A stretch of 61,615 nucleotides of DNA, taken from Planctomycetota bacterium (GTDB taxonomy: Bacteria > Planctomycetota > Phycisphaerae > Tepidisphaerales > Tepidisphaeraceae). Positions 46,154 to 55,454 of this stretch are shown here, piece after piece; the stretch's first letter is position 1; every line of letters begins with the position of its first letter. The notes under the pieces are model-generated. The model made no database searches. It saw only the letters and a list, made by a program, of their open reading frames with translations, and had not been told where the DNA came from. The translations under genes and the position numbers were made by a program. The stretch covers positions 1-61,615 of the forward strand of contig JBCDKH010000004.1 in NCBI GenBank assembly GCA_038746835.1. Reading direction: 5' to 3'.

Positions 46154-46891
46154 ATGTGGGCCGTGACCGATGTGCCCAGCGACGCGCAGCTCGATTACCC
46201 ACGCCCGCATCGCCAGCCGGTGGACAGCCGCGTGCACCCCATCTCGCCCAAGACGCAGGCGGTGGGCATGTGGCTGTTTCTCCTGAGCCTGGCGCTGCTT
46301 TTCGCCAGCAGCCTGCTGATCTACGTCATCATCCGCATGCAGATGCGCGGCGAGGCCCCGATCGGCGCCTTCCGCGAAGCGATGAGCGACTGGAAGCTCT
46401 ACTCGTCGACGGTCGTGGTCCTCGCTGCCAGCTTCGCGATCCACCGAGCCTTGCGGGCCGTGCAGCGGGAGCGGATCGGCAAGTTCCGCACGTGGCTGTG
46501 GATCACGAACATCCTGGCGACGCTCTTCGTGGTCGTGCAAACGCCGGCCATGATCGACCTGCTCAGCCAAGACACCGCCACGGCCGACACGTCTCAGCTT
46601 CGCCCGGTCATCAGCCCCCTCGACCCCGACGCCGGCGCCACCGTCGGCCCACGCGACATCCTCCCCCAGGCCCGCGAAACCCGCCTCTACGGCATCCTCT
46701 TCTTCTTCGTCCTCATCCACGCCCTCCACGTCCTGGGCGGCATGGTCTACCTGGCCGTCGTGACGATCAAGGCCCACAAGGGCTGGTACGACCACGAACA
46801 CTTCGTCGGCGTCCGCCACGCGGCGCTGTACTGGCACTTCCTGGATGTCGTGTGGCTGATGATGTTCGGGACGTTTCTGGCAATGGGTTGA
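46154..46891 (+). CDS. coxC: Cytochrome c oxidase subunit III-like protein
   Basis: A 245-residue membrane protein of the heme-copper oxidase subunit III family. Hydrophobic segments: TQAVGMWLFLLSLALLFASS, LYSSTVVVLAASFAIHRALR, LWITNILATLFVVVQTP, then ARETRLYGILFFFVLIHALH and VLGGMVYLAVVTIKAHKGWY, and the signature RHAALYWHFLDVVWLMMFGT at the end. An insertion of about 45 hydrophilic residues (about 134-172, TADTSQLRPVISPLDPDAGA) splits the membrane helices. Subunits I and II are absent, so it is detached from its operon. ATG at 46154; GTG at 46163 possible. Confidence 0.88.
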   Translation: MWAVTDVPSDAQLDYPRPHRQPVDSRVHPISPKTQAVGMWLFLLSLALLFASSLLIYVIIRMQMRGEAPIGAFREAMSDWKLYSSTVVVLAASFAIHRALRAVQRERIGKFRTWLWITNILATLFVVVQTPAMIDLLSQDTATADTSQLRPVISPLDPDAGATVGPRDILPQARETRLYGILFFFVLIHALHVLGGMVYLAVVTIKAHKGWYDHEHFVGVRHAALYWHFLDVVWLMMFGTFLAMG

Positions 46892-46902
46892 TGCTTGCTT
46901 AC

Positions 46903-47862
46903 TCAGGCCCGTTCGTCCTCACCGTAGAAGATGTATCCACTGTAACGCCAGACGACTCCCGCGTACTTGTAACTCGCACACTCCGGCTCGCTTGTCACAT
47001 CTTCGCACTCTTCAATGATGAGCGACGCGGGCCTGAGGACTCTGCCTTCGACTTCAGCGATTCGCGATAACGTCTTTTCCGGGTCTTCTTCCATGACGAG
47101 ATAGCTTGTGTACGCGGCCTCAAATGCTGGGTCGATCGTCTCGCCTTTGATGAGCACATTGAAGCACTTGAGTCCTTCGGCTGGCTGGCCACGCAATCGG
47201 CAAAGAAGCTCATTTGCCTCAAAATCGGAAGTGTTTAAACGCACAAGAGCTAGCGCTTCGGTCTGTGCACGATCGACTTGACCAAGTCCGGCAAGCGATT
47301 CAATTCGCGACCGTTGGGTGAGCGATGCCATTCCTGGATCGATGTCATCAGAGGTCAACAGCAATGCTTCTTCGGACGCCGCAAGCGCTTCCTCCAATTG
47401 GCCAAGATGGCGCAATGCGTCTGACCGATACGTCAGCCATGCAAACAGTTCCGGCTCAAACGTCGGCCGCTCGTCGAGCAACAGCAGCGAGGCTTTGAAG
47501 TCACCCCGTCTTGCCTCGACGATCGCTTTATTGAGTTTGGCAGAGGAGGCCTCTCCGCCATGTTGAGTCTCCGAGTCGAACGCGGCGATCGCCTCGTCAT
47601 AACGATCCACATCCGAGAGCAACGTCCCCAGCCAATGCCAGATCGACGTTGCGGCTGGAGCCCTTTCCGCGCCGTTCTGCAGAGTGGCGATCGCTTCGTC
47701 GGTTCGGCCCAACGCCGCGAGCGCACGCCCGCGTAGCTCGAAGTTCGCGGAATAGCGCCGCGCTTCCAGCTCGTCAGCGATTTCGAGAACGCGGTCGTAA
47801 TTGCCGTCCTCGAGCTCCGCGAACCCCTCGTCTGCAAGGCGTTGTGTCTCTTCGCGATCCAT
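46903..47862 (-). CDS. TPR repeat protein
   Basis: A 319-residue protein built mainly of tetratricopeptide repeats: REETQRLADEGFAELEDGNY, LRGRALAALGRTDEAIATLQ, WHWLGTLLSDVDRYDEAIAA and YRSDALRHLGQLEEALAASE. These form helical hairpins used for protein binding. No signal peptide or membrane segment. The last 90 residues leave the repeat pattern. By eye it is less GC-rich than its neighbours, as is the gene at 9353, which may indicate a different origin. No partner can be named. Confidence 0.75.
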   Translation of the reverse strand: MDREETQRLADEGFAELEDGNYDRVLEIADELEARRYSANFELRGRALAALGRTDEAIATLQNGAERAPAATSIWHWLGTLLSDVDRYDEAIAAFDSETQHGGEASSAKLNKAIVEARRGDFKASLLLLDERPTFEPELFAWLTYRSDALRHLGQLEEALAASEEALLLTSDDIDPGMASLTQRSRIESLAGLGQVDRAQTEALALVRLNTSDFEANELLCRLRGQPAEGLKCFNVLIKGETIDPAFEAAYTSYLVMEEDPEKTLSRIAEVEGRVLRPASLIIEECEDVTSEPECASYKYAGVVWRYSGYIFYGEDERA

Positions 47863-48372
47863 GTGATTTCCAGCGGACCTTTCTGAGGTCGTGCTTCAGC
47901 ACGACGTTCGATGCGGGATTCGTCGTGCTGAAGCTCTGGTGCCACCGCATCCTTGCGGTGGTCGGTGTAACGCACTGCAAGAATGCAGTGGCGCCGGATG
48001 CCACGGATAATCCGAACACGCACTAGCGCTACTCGGACGGTTAACGGTGAGCGAAGCGAGCCTTCGTCAGTTCGTCCAGAAACGCGCCGCGAGTTGGGTG
48101 GACGACTTCGGTGCCAGCGGCACGTGACCAGAGTGCCAGCGCGCTGCGCCCCGGCGGCCGGCGGGGCGGAGATGTGGTGTTTTGGCTCGGTGTCGCGGGC
48201 GGACGCCCGACGGGCTTGCGTGCTTGGTCGTAGTACGGACGCCGGCGGGGTGTTTGGGGGTGGTTCTTGGGATGTAGCCGGGAGATCGTCGGGACCGCGA
48301 GCGTACTCGGCGGCGACCAACTGGCTGGGCGGCGCACCGCGTGGTGCGCGCTCCACGTGGGCCATTTTGCGG
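47863..48372. other. Intergenic region with no supported gene
   Basis: This 510-base stretch lies between the TPR gene and the ALDH gene (both reverse strand). The first part, 47888-47995, is the REP-type repeat cluster described separately. From about 48000 to 48372 there is only a small hairpin (GCGCACC at about 48331 against GGTGCGC) close to the ALDH 3' end, possibly its terminator without a T-tract. Open frames crossing the region lack coding character and I do not support them. Confidence 0.6.
47888..47995. repeat. REP-type inverted repeat cluster
   Basis: Three structures in order. GCTTCAGCACGAC at 47893-47905 pairs exactly with GTCGTGCTGAAGC at 47922-47934. CCACCGCA/TGCGGTGG forms an 8-bp hairpin at 47942-47961. 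CACTGCA/TGCAGTG forms a 7-bp hairpin at 47973-47990. The last two hairpins are also inverted copies of one 23-base unit (47938-47960 and 47973-47995, 19 of 23 matching), the layout of a REP doublet. Confidence 0.8.
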
Positions 48373-49944
48373 TCAGTCGCCGAGGTTGAAATCGATGCCC
48401 TGGGCGAGCGGGAGGTCGGTGCCGTAGTTGATGGTGTTGGTGGCTCGTCGCATGTAGGCCTTCCAGCTATCGGAGCCGGACTCGCGTCCGCCGCCGGTCT
48501 CCTTCTCGCCGCCGAACGCGCCGCCGATCTCGGCGCCGCTGGTGCCGATGTTGACGTTGGCGATCCCGCAATCGCTGCCGGCGGGGCTGAGGAACCGCTC
48601 GGCCTCGCGGACGTCGCCAGTAAAGATGGCGCTGCTCAAGCCCTGCGGGACGCCGTTGTGGATCGCCATGGCGTCGGCCAAGTCGTTGTAGGGCAGGACG
48701 TAGAGGATGGGGGCGAAGGTCTCGCGTTGGACGAAGTCGTGGTGTCCGGGGTGGTCCGTTCCGGAGCTCGCTTCCTGGCGGTCGCGGCTAAACGTGACGA
48801 GCGCGGGGTGCGCGTAGGTGCCACCTTCGACACCCGTCGCGCGGTCGCCACCGGTGACGTTGGCACCTGCGGACCGCGCGTCTTCAAGGGTTTTTTGCAT
48901 CGACTCGAACGCCTGATCGTCGATGAGCGGGCCCATGAGTGTGCCGGTTTCGCGTGGGTCGCCGATCTTGATTTGGCCGAGGATGGGTTCGAGCTTGGCG
49001 AGCAGCTGGTCCTGCACGGACTCATGGACGATGAGCCGGCGGAGCGTGGTGCAGCGTTGGCCGGCGGTGCCGAACGCGCTGAAGGTGATGGCCCGCACGC
49101 ACAGCTCCAGGTCGGCGGTCGGCGTGACGATCATGGCGTTGTTGCCGCCGAGTTCGAGCAGGCAGCGACCCAATCGGCCTGCGACGACCTGGTTGACCTC
49201 CTTGCCCATCCGCGTGCTGCCGGTGGCTGAAATCAAAGGAAAACGCTCGTCTTTGGCCATCGCCTCGCCGACGTCGCGTCCGCCGATGACGACGGAACTG
49301 ATGGCCGGCGGGACGTCGAGGTCGCTGCTCTCGGCGATGACGTCCTGCACGATCTTCTGGCAGGCGAGGGCGCAGAGCGGGGTCTTCTCGCTCGGCTTCC
49401 AGACGACCGGGTCGCCGCAGACGAAGGCGAGCATCGCATTCCACGCCCACACGGCCACGGGGAAGTTGAAGGCACTGATGACACCCACCGGGCCGAGCGG
49501 GTGCCACTGTTCCATCATGCGGTGCTCGAAGCGCTCGGTGGCGATGGTCTTGCCGTAGAGCATGCGGCTTTGACCGACGGCGAAGTCGCAGATGTCGATC
49601 ATCTCCTGCACCTCGCCCTCGGCTTCGGCGACGATCTTGCCGGCTTCGAGGGTGACGACCTTGCCGAGGTCGGCCTTGTAGTCGCGAAGCTTGTTGCCGA
49701 TGCGACGGACGAACTCGCCGCGGACGGGTGGGGGGACGGTTCGCCACTGGTGGAACGCACCCGCGGCTTGCGCCGCGGCGTGGGAGACGTCGTCGGGCGT
49801 GGCCTGCTTGAACTCGGCGAGGGTGCTGCCGTCGATGGGCGTGCGTGCGGTCAAGACAGAACCGCCGCCGTCACGTCGGTCGGAACCGATCGCGACGGCG
49901 GCGGGATGATCGAGGCCTAGGGCGGCGGGCAGGGAGATTGCCAT
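48373..49944 (-). CDS. Aldehyde dehydrogenase, ALDH7 (aminoadipate-semialdehyde) type
   Basis: A 523-residue NAD-dependent aldehyde dehydrogenase. NAD site ISAFNFPVAVWAWNAMLAFV, Gly loop ISATGSTRMGKEVNQVV, catalytic Glu in CLLELGGNNAMIV and catalytic Cys in FGTAGQRCTTLRRL. The C-terminal GSDCGIANVNIGTSGAEIGG then AFGGEKETGGGRESGSDSWK is the ALDH7 (antiquitin/piperideine-6-carboxylate dehydrogenase) pattern, so the most likely role is lysine breakdown, oxidising alpha-aminoadipate semialdehyde. Other lysine catabolism genes are not in the window. Confidence 0.9.
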   Translation of the reverse strand: MAISLPAALGLDHPAAVAIGSDRRDGGGSVLTARTPIDGSTLAEFKQATPDDVSHAAAQAAGAFHQWRTVPPPVRGEFVRRIGNKLRDYKADLGKVVTLEAGKIVAEAEGEVQEMIDICDFAVGQSRMLYGKTIATERFEHRMMEQWHPLGPVGVISAFNFPVAVWAWNAMLAFVCGDPVVWKPSEKTPLCALACQKIVQDVIAESSDLDVPPAISSVVIGGRDVGEAMAKDERFPLISATGSTRMGKEVNQVVAGRLGRCLLELGGNNAMIVTPTADLELCVRAITFSAFGTAGQRCTTLRRLIVHESVQDQLLAKLEPILGQIKIGDPRETGTLMGPLIDDQAFESMQKTLEDARSAGANVTGGDRATGVEGGTYAHPALVTFSRDRQEASSGTDHPGHHDFVQRETFAPILYVLPYNDLADAMAIHNGVPQGLSSAIFTGDVREAERFLSPAGSDCGIANVNIGTSGAEIGGAFGGEKETGGGRESGSDSWKAYMRRATNTINYGTDLPLAQGIDFNLGD

Positions 49945-49953
49945 GCCGCCAGT

Positions 49954-51117
49954 CTACCGCCGACGCCGGAGCAAGCCGAGGCTGGCGATGCCGACGAGTC
50001 CGGCCGTTGCAGGCTCGGGAATCACGGTGATCTCGAAGAAGGCGTTGGTGCCATTGTCGAGACGCGTGGTGTAGAAGCCCGCGCCGCCAGCCGTCGGGAC
50101 GAGCCCGGTGAGGATGTCGGTCCCGGCAACGGAGGCCGAGAGCTCGGTGTCGCTCAGCACGGAGATGAGCGTGCCCGACGGATCGGACGGATTGAACCGC
50201 AGGATCGAGTCGCTGACGTTCTCGTAGAAGTAAACGAACCCGTCGCCGCCCGTGACGAAGCCGGCTGAAAAGTTGATCGACGCGTTGCCCGTGACGGCCT
50301 CGATGTCGGTCGGCGAGAGGGCTTCGGTCGCACTGCCGAGCGGGTCGGACGCGGTCAGATCGAGCCTGAAGACGCGATCGAGCGTGCCGTTGCCGTGGAA
50401 GAAGTCGGTGCCGGCGATCGTGAAGCCGTCGACATCGGCCGCGTCGTCAAGGCTGGCGGGATCGAGCGGGTCGTCGACGAAGTTGGCGATCGGGCTTGCC
50501 TCGAAGTCGGCCTGGGTGGCGAAATCGGCGATGTCGCCCGACGTGCCGTCGGTGATGAGCAGGCCGTCGCTGCGCGATTCGAAGAAGAGCAGCTGTCCCG
50601 ACGGCAGGATCGCCTGCCCGAGGCCGAGGCTCGCGCCGCTCTCGCCGGTGAAGGCAGCGATCTGCGTCTCGGTCAGGACGGGCGTGATGCCGGTGGTGGG
50701 GTTGAACCGGAAGACGCCGTCGTTGAGGGCGTCGCCGAAGAAGAGGCCCTGGGAATCGCTCGGGATGGAGCCCGGGATTTCGAAGCCGCCCTCGTCAATG
50801 CCGGCCGCGAGGAAGTCGATGAAGTCGGCGTCCACATCGAAGGTCTGGCCTGGTTGGCCAGACGAGATCAAGCCATTCGCGGACGCGTTCTGGGTGACAA
50901 AGGCAACGGTCTCGCCCTCGAAGAATCCGACTCCGCCTATGCGCTGGAGCTCACGCGGGCCGTTAGGAAAGACGGTGACGGCCAGCGTGCCACCGGCCGC
51001 GTCGACGCGGTCAAAGCGCCCCTCAACCCCGAAGATCTGGGCGGAAGCATTCGGAGCAGCGGCGGTCGCGATAGCGGAGATTGAGAGAAACAGGGTGGAA
51101 TGACGAGTCTGAGGCAT
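49954..51117 (-). CDS. PEP-CTERM sorting domain protein
   Basis: A 387-residue exported protein. Signal peptide at the N-terminus ([20 protein letters not shown]), a body of repeated short beta-type segments without a named domain (for example [20 protein letters not shown] in spirit: [15 protein letters not shown]), rich in Asp, Gly and Phe, and the tail [20 protein letters not shown] then RRR. The repeated pattern DGVFRFNP / SILRFNPSD suggests a beta-propeller-like fold (weak inference). It needs an exosortase located elsewhere. It diverges from the prepilin-like gene at 51125 with only about seven bases between starts. Confidence 0.88.
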   Translation of the reverse strand: MPQTRHSTLFLSISAIATAAAPNASAQIFGVEGRFDRVDAAGGTLAVTVFPNGPRELQRIGGVGFFEGETVAFVTQNASANGLISSGQPGQTFDVDADFIDFLAAGIDEGGFEIPGSIPSDSQGLFFGDALNDGVFRFNPTTGITPVLTETQIAAFTGESGASLGLGQAILPSGQLLFFESRSDGLLITDGTSGDIADFATQADFEASPIANFVDDPLDPASLDDAADVDGFTIAGTDFFHGNGTLDRVFRLDLTASDPLGSATEALSPTDIEAVTGNASINFSAGFVTGGDGFVYFYENVSDSILRFNPSDPSGTLISVLSDTELSASVAGTDILTGLVPTAGGAGFYTTRLDNGTNAFFEITVIPEPATAGLVGIASLGLLRRRR

Positions 51118-51124
51118 TTTCTGT

Positions 51125-52072
51125 GTGTTGCAAAGAGATAAGGCTCTAGCGTGTCGCGTGACTGCGACGCCGTCTCAACTTAGAGCTGCCCCCACGCATC
51201 GACAACGCCGAAACTGCGGGTTTCACGCGAGTTGTGTGGCTGGCTTCACCCTCGTGGAGCTGCTGGTCGTCATCGGCATCATCGCGCTGCTCATCGGCGT
51301 GCTGCTGCCGACGCTCGCGTCGGCACGGCGGTCGAGCCTGGTCGTCATCTGCCAGAGCAACCTGCGACAGCTCGCGACGGGAACACAGATGTACGTCGAC
51401 GACAACGCAGGCCTTTTGCCGGTTTACCTGCCGCATTTGCCGGACTCGGTTTCGAACCTGATAAGCAGCCCGATCAAGACGTATCGCATCGCCTACGCCG
51501 ACGCGACCGCTGGGGAGACCGCGACCGACGTCCGGCCCGCGAATCACGGCATCCTGTTCGCCAACGGCTACCTCGAAGCCCCTGGCATCTTCTACTGCCC
51601 CGAGCAACGGGCGGAGCTGTGGCAGGAGTCGTTCTACCCAGGCCCGTGGTTCTCCGAAGGCACGTCGGGCGTGATCGCCAGCGACAACGGCAACGACGAG
51701 GCACCGGGCACGGTGTTCCTCGTGCGGTCGAGCTACCTGTACCAGCCCATCCCGCTCAGCTACTCGTCGCCCGGCTTTGCGGCCTCGTTCCGACGGTTCG
51801 AGAAGATGGTCCAGATGCGGCCGGTTGAGGAGATTCCGACGAACAACTTCGAGCCCTTCCTCGACACACCGCCGCTCTTCATGGACCTGTTGATCGGCAG
51901 CGCGAACCCGACCGTCGCGCACGACAACGACACCAGCTGGAACATCGCCTTGACCGACGGTTCCGTCCGCAAGTTCGTCAACGCAGACGTCGCGGTCGAG
52001 CACAAGAACCTCGACACGCTCTCCTGGCCTGCCTTCGGGCTCTACTTCAAACGCATTCTCGAGCAGGATTGA
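51125..52072 (+). CDS. Prepilin-like protein with type II/IV N-terminal methylation motif
   Basis: A 315-residue protein with the processing and helix motif [20 protein letters not shown] at residues 40-59, followed by [20 protein letters not shown], the pseudopilin-type layout widespread in planctomycetes. Typical leaders are 5-10 residues; the longest frame here (GTG at 51125) gives 39 residues before GFTLVE, so either an atypically long leader or a start nearer the motif (GTG codon at VAGFTLVE) is used. C-terminal [20 protein letters not shown] resembles the DG-type end of such proteins. It is probably cut by a prepilin peptidase and placed at the envelope. Confidence 0.82.
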   Translation: MLQRDKALACRVTATPSQLRAAPTHRQRRNCGFHASCVAGFTLVELLVVIGIIALLIGVLLPTLASARRSSLVVICQSNLRQLATGTQMYVDDNAGLLPVYLPHLPDSVSNLISSPIKTYRIAYADATAGETATDVRPANHGILFANGYLEAPGIFYCPEQRAELWQESFYPGPWFSEGTSGVIASDNGNDEAPGTVFLVRSSYLYQPIPLSYSSPGFAASFRRFEKMVQMRPVEEIPTNNFEPFLDTPPLFMDLLIGSANPTVAHDNDTSWNIALTDGSVRKFVNADVAVEHKNLDTLSWPAFGLYFKRILEQD

Positions 52073-52087
52073 CGCCTGCAGAACAGC

Positions 52088-52930
52088 TCACTGGCAGCAC
52101 GGCCCGTCGAGGATTTCGAAGACGTCCAGCGTCGACAGGTCCGCGATCCGCGGGTGCCAAGAAGGCGAGCTGGACCACATGCGTGACCGTGAGAGCGACT
52201 CCACGTGGCCGTCGAGGAAGACGGCATTAACACCTTTCACATCGCGACTGCCGCCGATACTGCCTGCGGCGATGTCGGCGTCCCAGAGCGATCGGTCCGG
52301 GCGATTCCGGGCGTGGCGAAACGCGCCGAAGCTGCTGTGGCCAGTCGAGACGTTGACGCCGTACACGCGGGTGTCGTTGACGCCTTCGGTGTAGATGCGG
52401 AGCGTTCGGCCGTCTTCGGTCAGGACGAACGGCTGCTCGCCTTCCTGACCGCCGGGGGCTTTGTCAGCGTGAAGGATCAGATCGGCCGGCGAGATCTCCG
52501 GGCTCGCGACGGTCGGCTTGTGATCCCACGGCTCCATCGCGATGAAGCTGTTGATGCCGTAGGAAAAGTGGGCGTTCGGCACGTCACCACGTGGCTCGGC
52601 TGGACACCAGAGCACGTCGTGCGGCCCAGTCGTGTTGCGGTTCTCGTACGCCGTCTGACGATCGGTCGATTCGTCGATGTAGGGCGTGAGCTGCCAGATC
52701 CACTTGTACCGCTTGAGCAGTGTGCGATCGGTGTCGGTGAACGTGCCGAAGTCCTCGGCATAGAGCGACTGCGCGGCGTAGATCTGCCGGAGGTTGTTTC
52801 GGCAAACGACGTCAATCCCACTGCTCCGCGCGGTGCTCAGGACAGGCAGCAGAATGCCGACGAGCAGGGCGATGATGCCGATGACGACGAGCAGCTCGAC
52901 GAGCGTGAATGCGGACCTTCTCTGACGCAT
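52088..52930 (-). CDS. Prepilin-like protein with type II/IV N-terminal methylation motif
   Basis: A 280-residue protein starting [20 protein letters not shown] then ALLVGILLPVLSTARSSG: a short basic leader of six residues before AFTLVE, the classic prepilin peptidase site. The next stretch VVCRNNLRQIYAAQSLYAED is shared with the gene at 51125 ([18 protein letters not shown]). The C-terminus holds GVNAVFLDGHVESLSRS, the DG motif typical of these planctomycete pseudopilins. The two prepilin-like genes face each other with 15 bases between the ends. Confidence 0.88.
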   Translation of the reverse strand: MRQRRSAFTLVELLVVIGIIALLVGILLPVLSTARSSGIDVVCRNNLRQIYAAQSLYAEDFGTFTDTDRTLLKRYKWIWQLTPYIDESTDRQTAYENRNTTGPHDVLWCPAEPRGDVPNAHFSYGINSFIAMEPWDHKPTVASPEISPADLILHADKAPGGQEGEQPFVLTEDGRTLRIYTEGVNDTRVYGVNVSTGHSSFGAFRHARNRPDRSLWDADIAAGSIGGSRDVKGVNAVFLDGHVESLSRSRMWSSSPSWHPRIADLSTLDVFEILDGPCCQ

Positions 52931-52975
52931 CTTCGGAACCTCCAGCTCCTCAGGATCGTCGCCCTTTGCGTTTTG

Positions 52976-53626
52976 TCAAGAATTTTCCGCATCTGCCTGA
53001 CGCACCGCGTCGACGAAGGCGGACATCTTCTCGAACGACTTGCGGCCATCGTCATCCTCGACGCCGCTGCTGACGTCGACCGCGAACGGGCGAAAGCGGC
53101 GGACGATCTTGCCGACGTTGTCTGGCATCAAACCGCCGGCGAGTGTTAGTCTGGCGATCTGATCGGCACTGAGACCCGCAACGGCGTCCCATTCGGCCTC
53201 GACGCCTTGGCCACCACCGCCGGCGGCGTCGACGTGCAGGCCAGCGAGATTCCGGGGCGGCTTGCTGGTCCATCGCTCGACCGCATCGACGAGCGCTCCG
53301 TCAGCAGGGAGGACCTTCGTAGCACGCTTGGTCGTCGCCTGCCGGACGAGGTCGGCGGTCTCCTTGCCATGGAACTGCACGACGTCCACCGGCACCGCTG
53401 CGAGCAACTGCCGCAGAATGAATGGCGGCGGGTCGACCATCACGCCGACCGCCGTCGTGAACGCGGGCAAGGCCTTCACAATCTCGATGGCGGCCTCTGC
53501 TTCGACGAGCCGTTTGGCACCGGGTGCGTAGAGGATGATTCCAACGGAATCCGCGCCGGCATCGACGGCGAGCCTTGCATCCTCGGGATGCCGGACGCCG
53601 CAGATTTTGACGCGGGTCCGCCTCAC
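52976..53626 (-). CDS. trpF: Phosphoribosylanthranilate isomerase
   Basis: A 216-residue TIM-barrel enzyme of tryptophan biosynthesis, turning PRA into CdRP. Motifs: VKICGVRHPEDARLAVDAGA (catalytic Cys of KICG), VDVVQFHGKETADLVRQATT, ITLAGG-type end as LTLAGGLMPDNVGKIVRRFR, and PFAVDVSSGVEDDDGRKSFE with the phosphate-binding SSGVE. GTG start at 53626 overlaps the stop of the M3 peptidase gene by four bases. No other trp gene is nearby. Confidence 0.94.
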   Translation of the reverse strand: MRRTRVKICGVRHPEDARLAVDAGADSVGIILYAPGAKRLVEAEAAIEIVKALPAFTTAVGVMVDPPPFILRQLLAAVPVDVVQFHGKETADLVRQATTKRATKVLPADGALVDAVERWTSKPPRNLAGLHVDAAGGGGQGVEAEWDAVAGLSADQIARLTLAGGLMPDNVGKIVRRFRPFAVDVSSGVEDDDGRKSFEKMSAFVDAVRQADAENS

Positions 53627-55380
53627 GCGGGCAGCTTGGAGAGGTCGTCGCGGATCGTCTGTACCAGCGGGCCGATGGTCGCGTCGCCGAAGTCGAACTT
53701 GATTTCAGCCGCCTCAAAGAGGTCGGGCAGCGATCGCGTCCCGCCGTAGCCGAGGGCACGTCGGTAGGCAGCGATCGCTTTCTCGGTGTCCTGCTTCGAG
53801 TTGTTGTAGATCTGCAGGGCTCCGAGCTGCGCGATGCCGTATTCGATGTAGTAGAACGGCACGTGGAACAGGTGGAGCTGCCGCTGCCACATGGCGTCGC
53901 GGGCGGCTTCGATGCCGGTCCAGTCGAGGTCGTGGTGGAAGCGCGCAAGCAGGCCGTTCCACTGGGCCGTTCGCTCGTCGCGGCTGTGGCCGGGGTTGGT
54001 GTAGAGCCAGTGCTGGAACTGATCGATGATCGCGATCCATGTGAGGATGGCTGCGCCTTCGAGCTGATGCCGTCTTGCGCGGTCGGCGTCGTTGGGCTTG
54101 TCGAAGTAGTCGCCCATGTGCGGCAGGGCGAGCAGTTCCATGCTCATGCTGGCGACTTCGCAGAACTCCATCGGCGCGTGCTTCACGAAGCTCAGCGGCT
54201 CGTCCCGAACGGCCAGCGTGTGGAACGCGTGGCCGCCCTCGTGGAGAAGCGTCTCGACGTCGCGCTGCAGGCCGGCGGCGTTCATGAAGATGAACGGGAT
54301 GCCGGTCTCTTCGAGGTTGCACTGGTAGCCGCCCGGCTGCTTGCCCGGCCGGCTGCCGAGGTCGAGGTTGCCGGCGGTGCGGAGCTCGTCGAAGTCGCTT
54401 GCGAGGTCGGGCGACATCTTTCGGAAGACGTCGGACGTGGTCTGCACGAACGCGTCGATGTTCTCCTCGTCGAACGGCTTGAGCGGCCCGCGACCCTTGA
54501 GGTCGACTGCCAAATCCCACGGGCGGAGGTTGTCGATGCCCAGTGCCTGCTTGCGCTCGTCATCCAACTCGCGGACCAACGGCACAACGTGCTTCTCGAC
54601 GGCGGCGGCAAAGGCGTCGCAGTCGGCCGGCGTGTAGTCGAATCGCTTGAGTCGCTTGAACTGGTAGTCGCGGTAGTTGTCGAAGCCGGCGTTCTGGGCG
54701 ATCTGCTGACGCAGCGGTAGCACTTTGTCGAACAGGTCGTCGATCGCTTCGCGATCGGCGAGACGCCTGTCGGTCGACGCCTTCCATGCGCGGTGACGCA
54801 GGTCGCGATCGGTTTCCTCCTGGAACCGAGCCATCTGCTGCATCGTGTAGTCGCGGCCGTCGAAGGTGACGGTCATCTCGCCGCTGACTTCGTCGTACTT
54901 TGTGACGACCTTGGTGACCTCGGTCTCCAGCGGCACGTTCTCCTCACGGAACAGCTCGACGTCGGCCGCCCAGTGCTGTTTGAGGATGTCGTACTTCGGC
55001 CCGGTCAGCCCGTCCTTGTGGGGCGAGTCGAGGAACTTTTTCTGCAGCGCGAACATCGCCGGCTTGAGCTTGGGCTCGACGTTCTCGACGAAATCGAGGT
55101 AAGCCGACTTGATCGGGTCGTCGTTGGTAAAGCAGCTCTTATCGATGTAGCGACGGCTGCCGTACTCGTCGATGACGCTGCTGAACTCGGAGAGATCGAT
55201 CAGCCAGTTCTCCAGGTCGTCGCTCGACGCCGGATCGCGGTCCATCAGCTTCTGGACGAATGGCTCGATCTTGTCCCACGAGTCCGGCACGAAATCGGAC
55301 GGAAGGAACTTGCGTGACTGGGCTGCCTTGGCGACGGCAGAGGGCACGGCCTTGGGATCGGGTGGAGTGGGCTGGCTCAT
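53623..55380 (-). CDS. M3 family oligoendopeptidase
   Basis: A 585-residue zinc metallopeptidase. The HEXXH site is in DVETLLHEGGHAFHTLAVRD, with the third ligand Glu expected in APMEFCEVASMSMELLALPH. N-terminal helical part (SDFVPDSWDKIEPFVQKLMD) and RDYQFKRLKRFDYTPADCDA fit the M3 funnel fold. No signal peptide, so cytoplasmic. It degrades oligopeptides. ATG at 55380 is preferred over 55395, five codons further out. Coupled to trpF by a four-base overlap, which has no obvious functional reason. Confidence 0.93.
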   Translation of the reverse strand: MSQPTPPDPKAVPSAVAKAAQSRKFLPSDFVPDSWDKIEPFVQKLMDRDPASSDDLENWLIDLSEFSSVIDEYGSRRYIDKSCFTNDDPIKSAYLDFVENVEPKLKPAMFALQKKFLDSPHKDGLTGPKYDILKQHWAADVELFREENVPLETEVTKVVTKYDEVSGEMTVTFDGRDYTMQQMARFQEETDRDLRHRAWKASTDRRLADREAIDDLFDKVLPLRQQIAQNAGFDNYRDYQFKRLKRFDYTPADCDAFAAAVEKHVVPLVRELDDERKQALGIDNLRPWDLAVDLKGRGPLKPFDEENIDAFVQTTSDVFRKMSPDLASDFDELRTAGNLDLGSRPGKQPGGYQCNLEETGIPFIFMNAAGLQRDVETLLHEGGHAFHTLAVRDEPLSFVKHAPMEFCEVASMSMELLALPHMGDYFDKPNDADRARRHQLEGAAILTWIAIIDQFQHWLYTNPGHSRDERTAQWNGLLARFHHDLDWTGIEAARDAMWQRQLHLFHVPFYYIEYGIAQLGALQIYNNSKQDTEKAIAAYRRALGYGGTRSLPDLFEAAEIKFDFGDATIGPLVQTIRDDLSKLPA

Positions 55381-55454
55381 TCCCGACGGTAGCACGGATA
55401 ATCGGCTTGTTTCCTCAACGAACGACGCAGCAGCTTCGGCGTACCATCCCGCCT

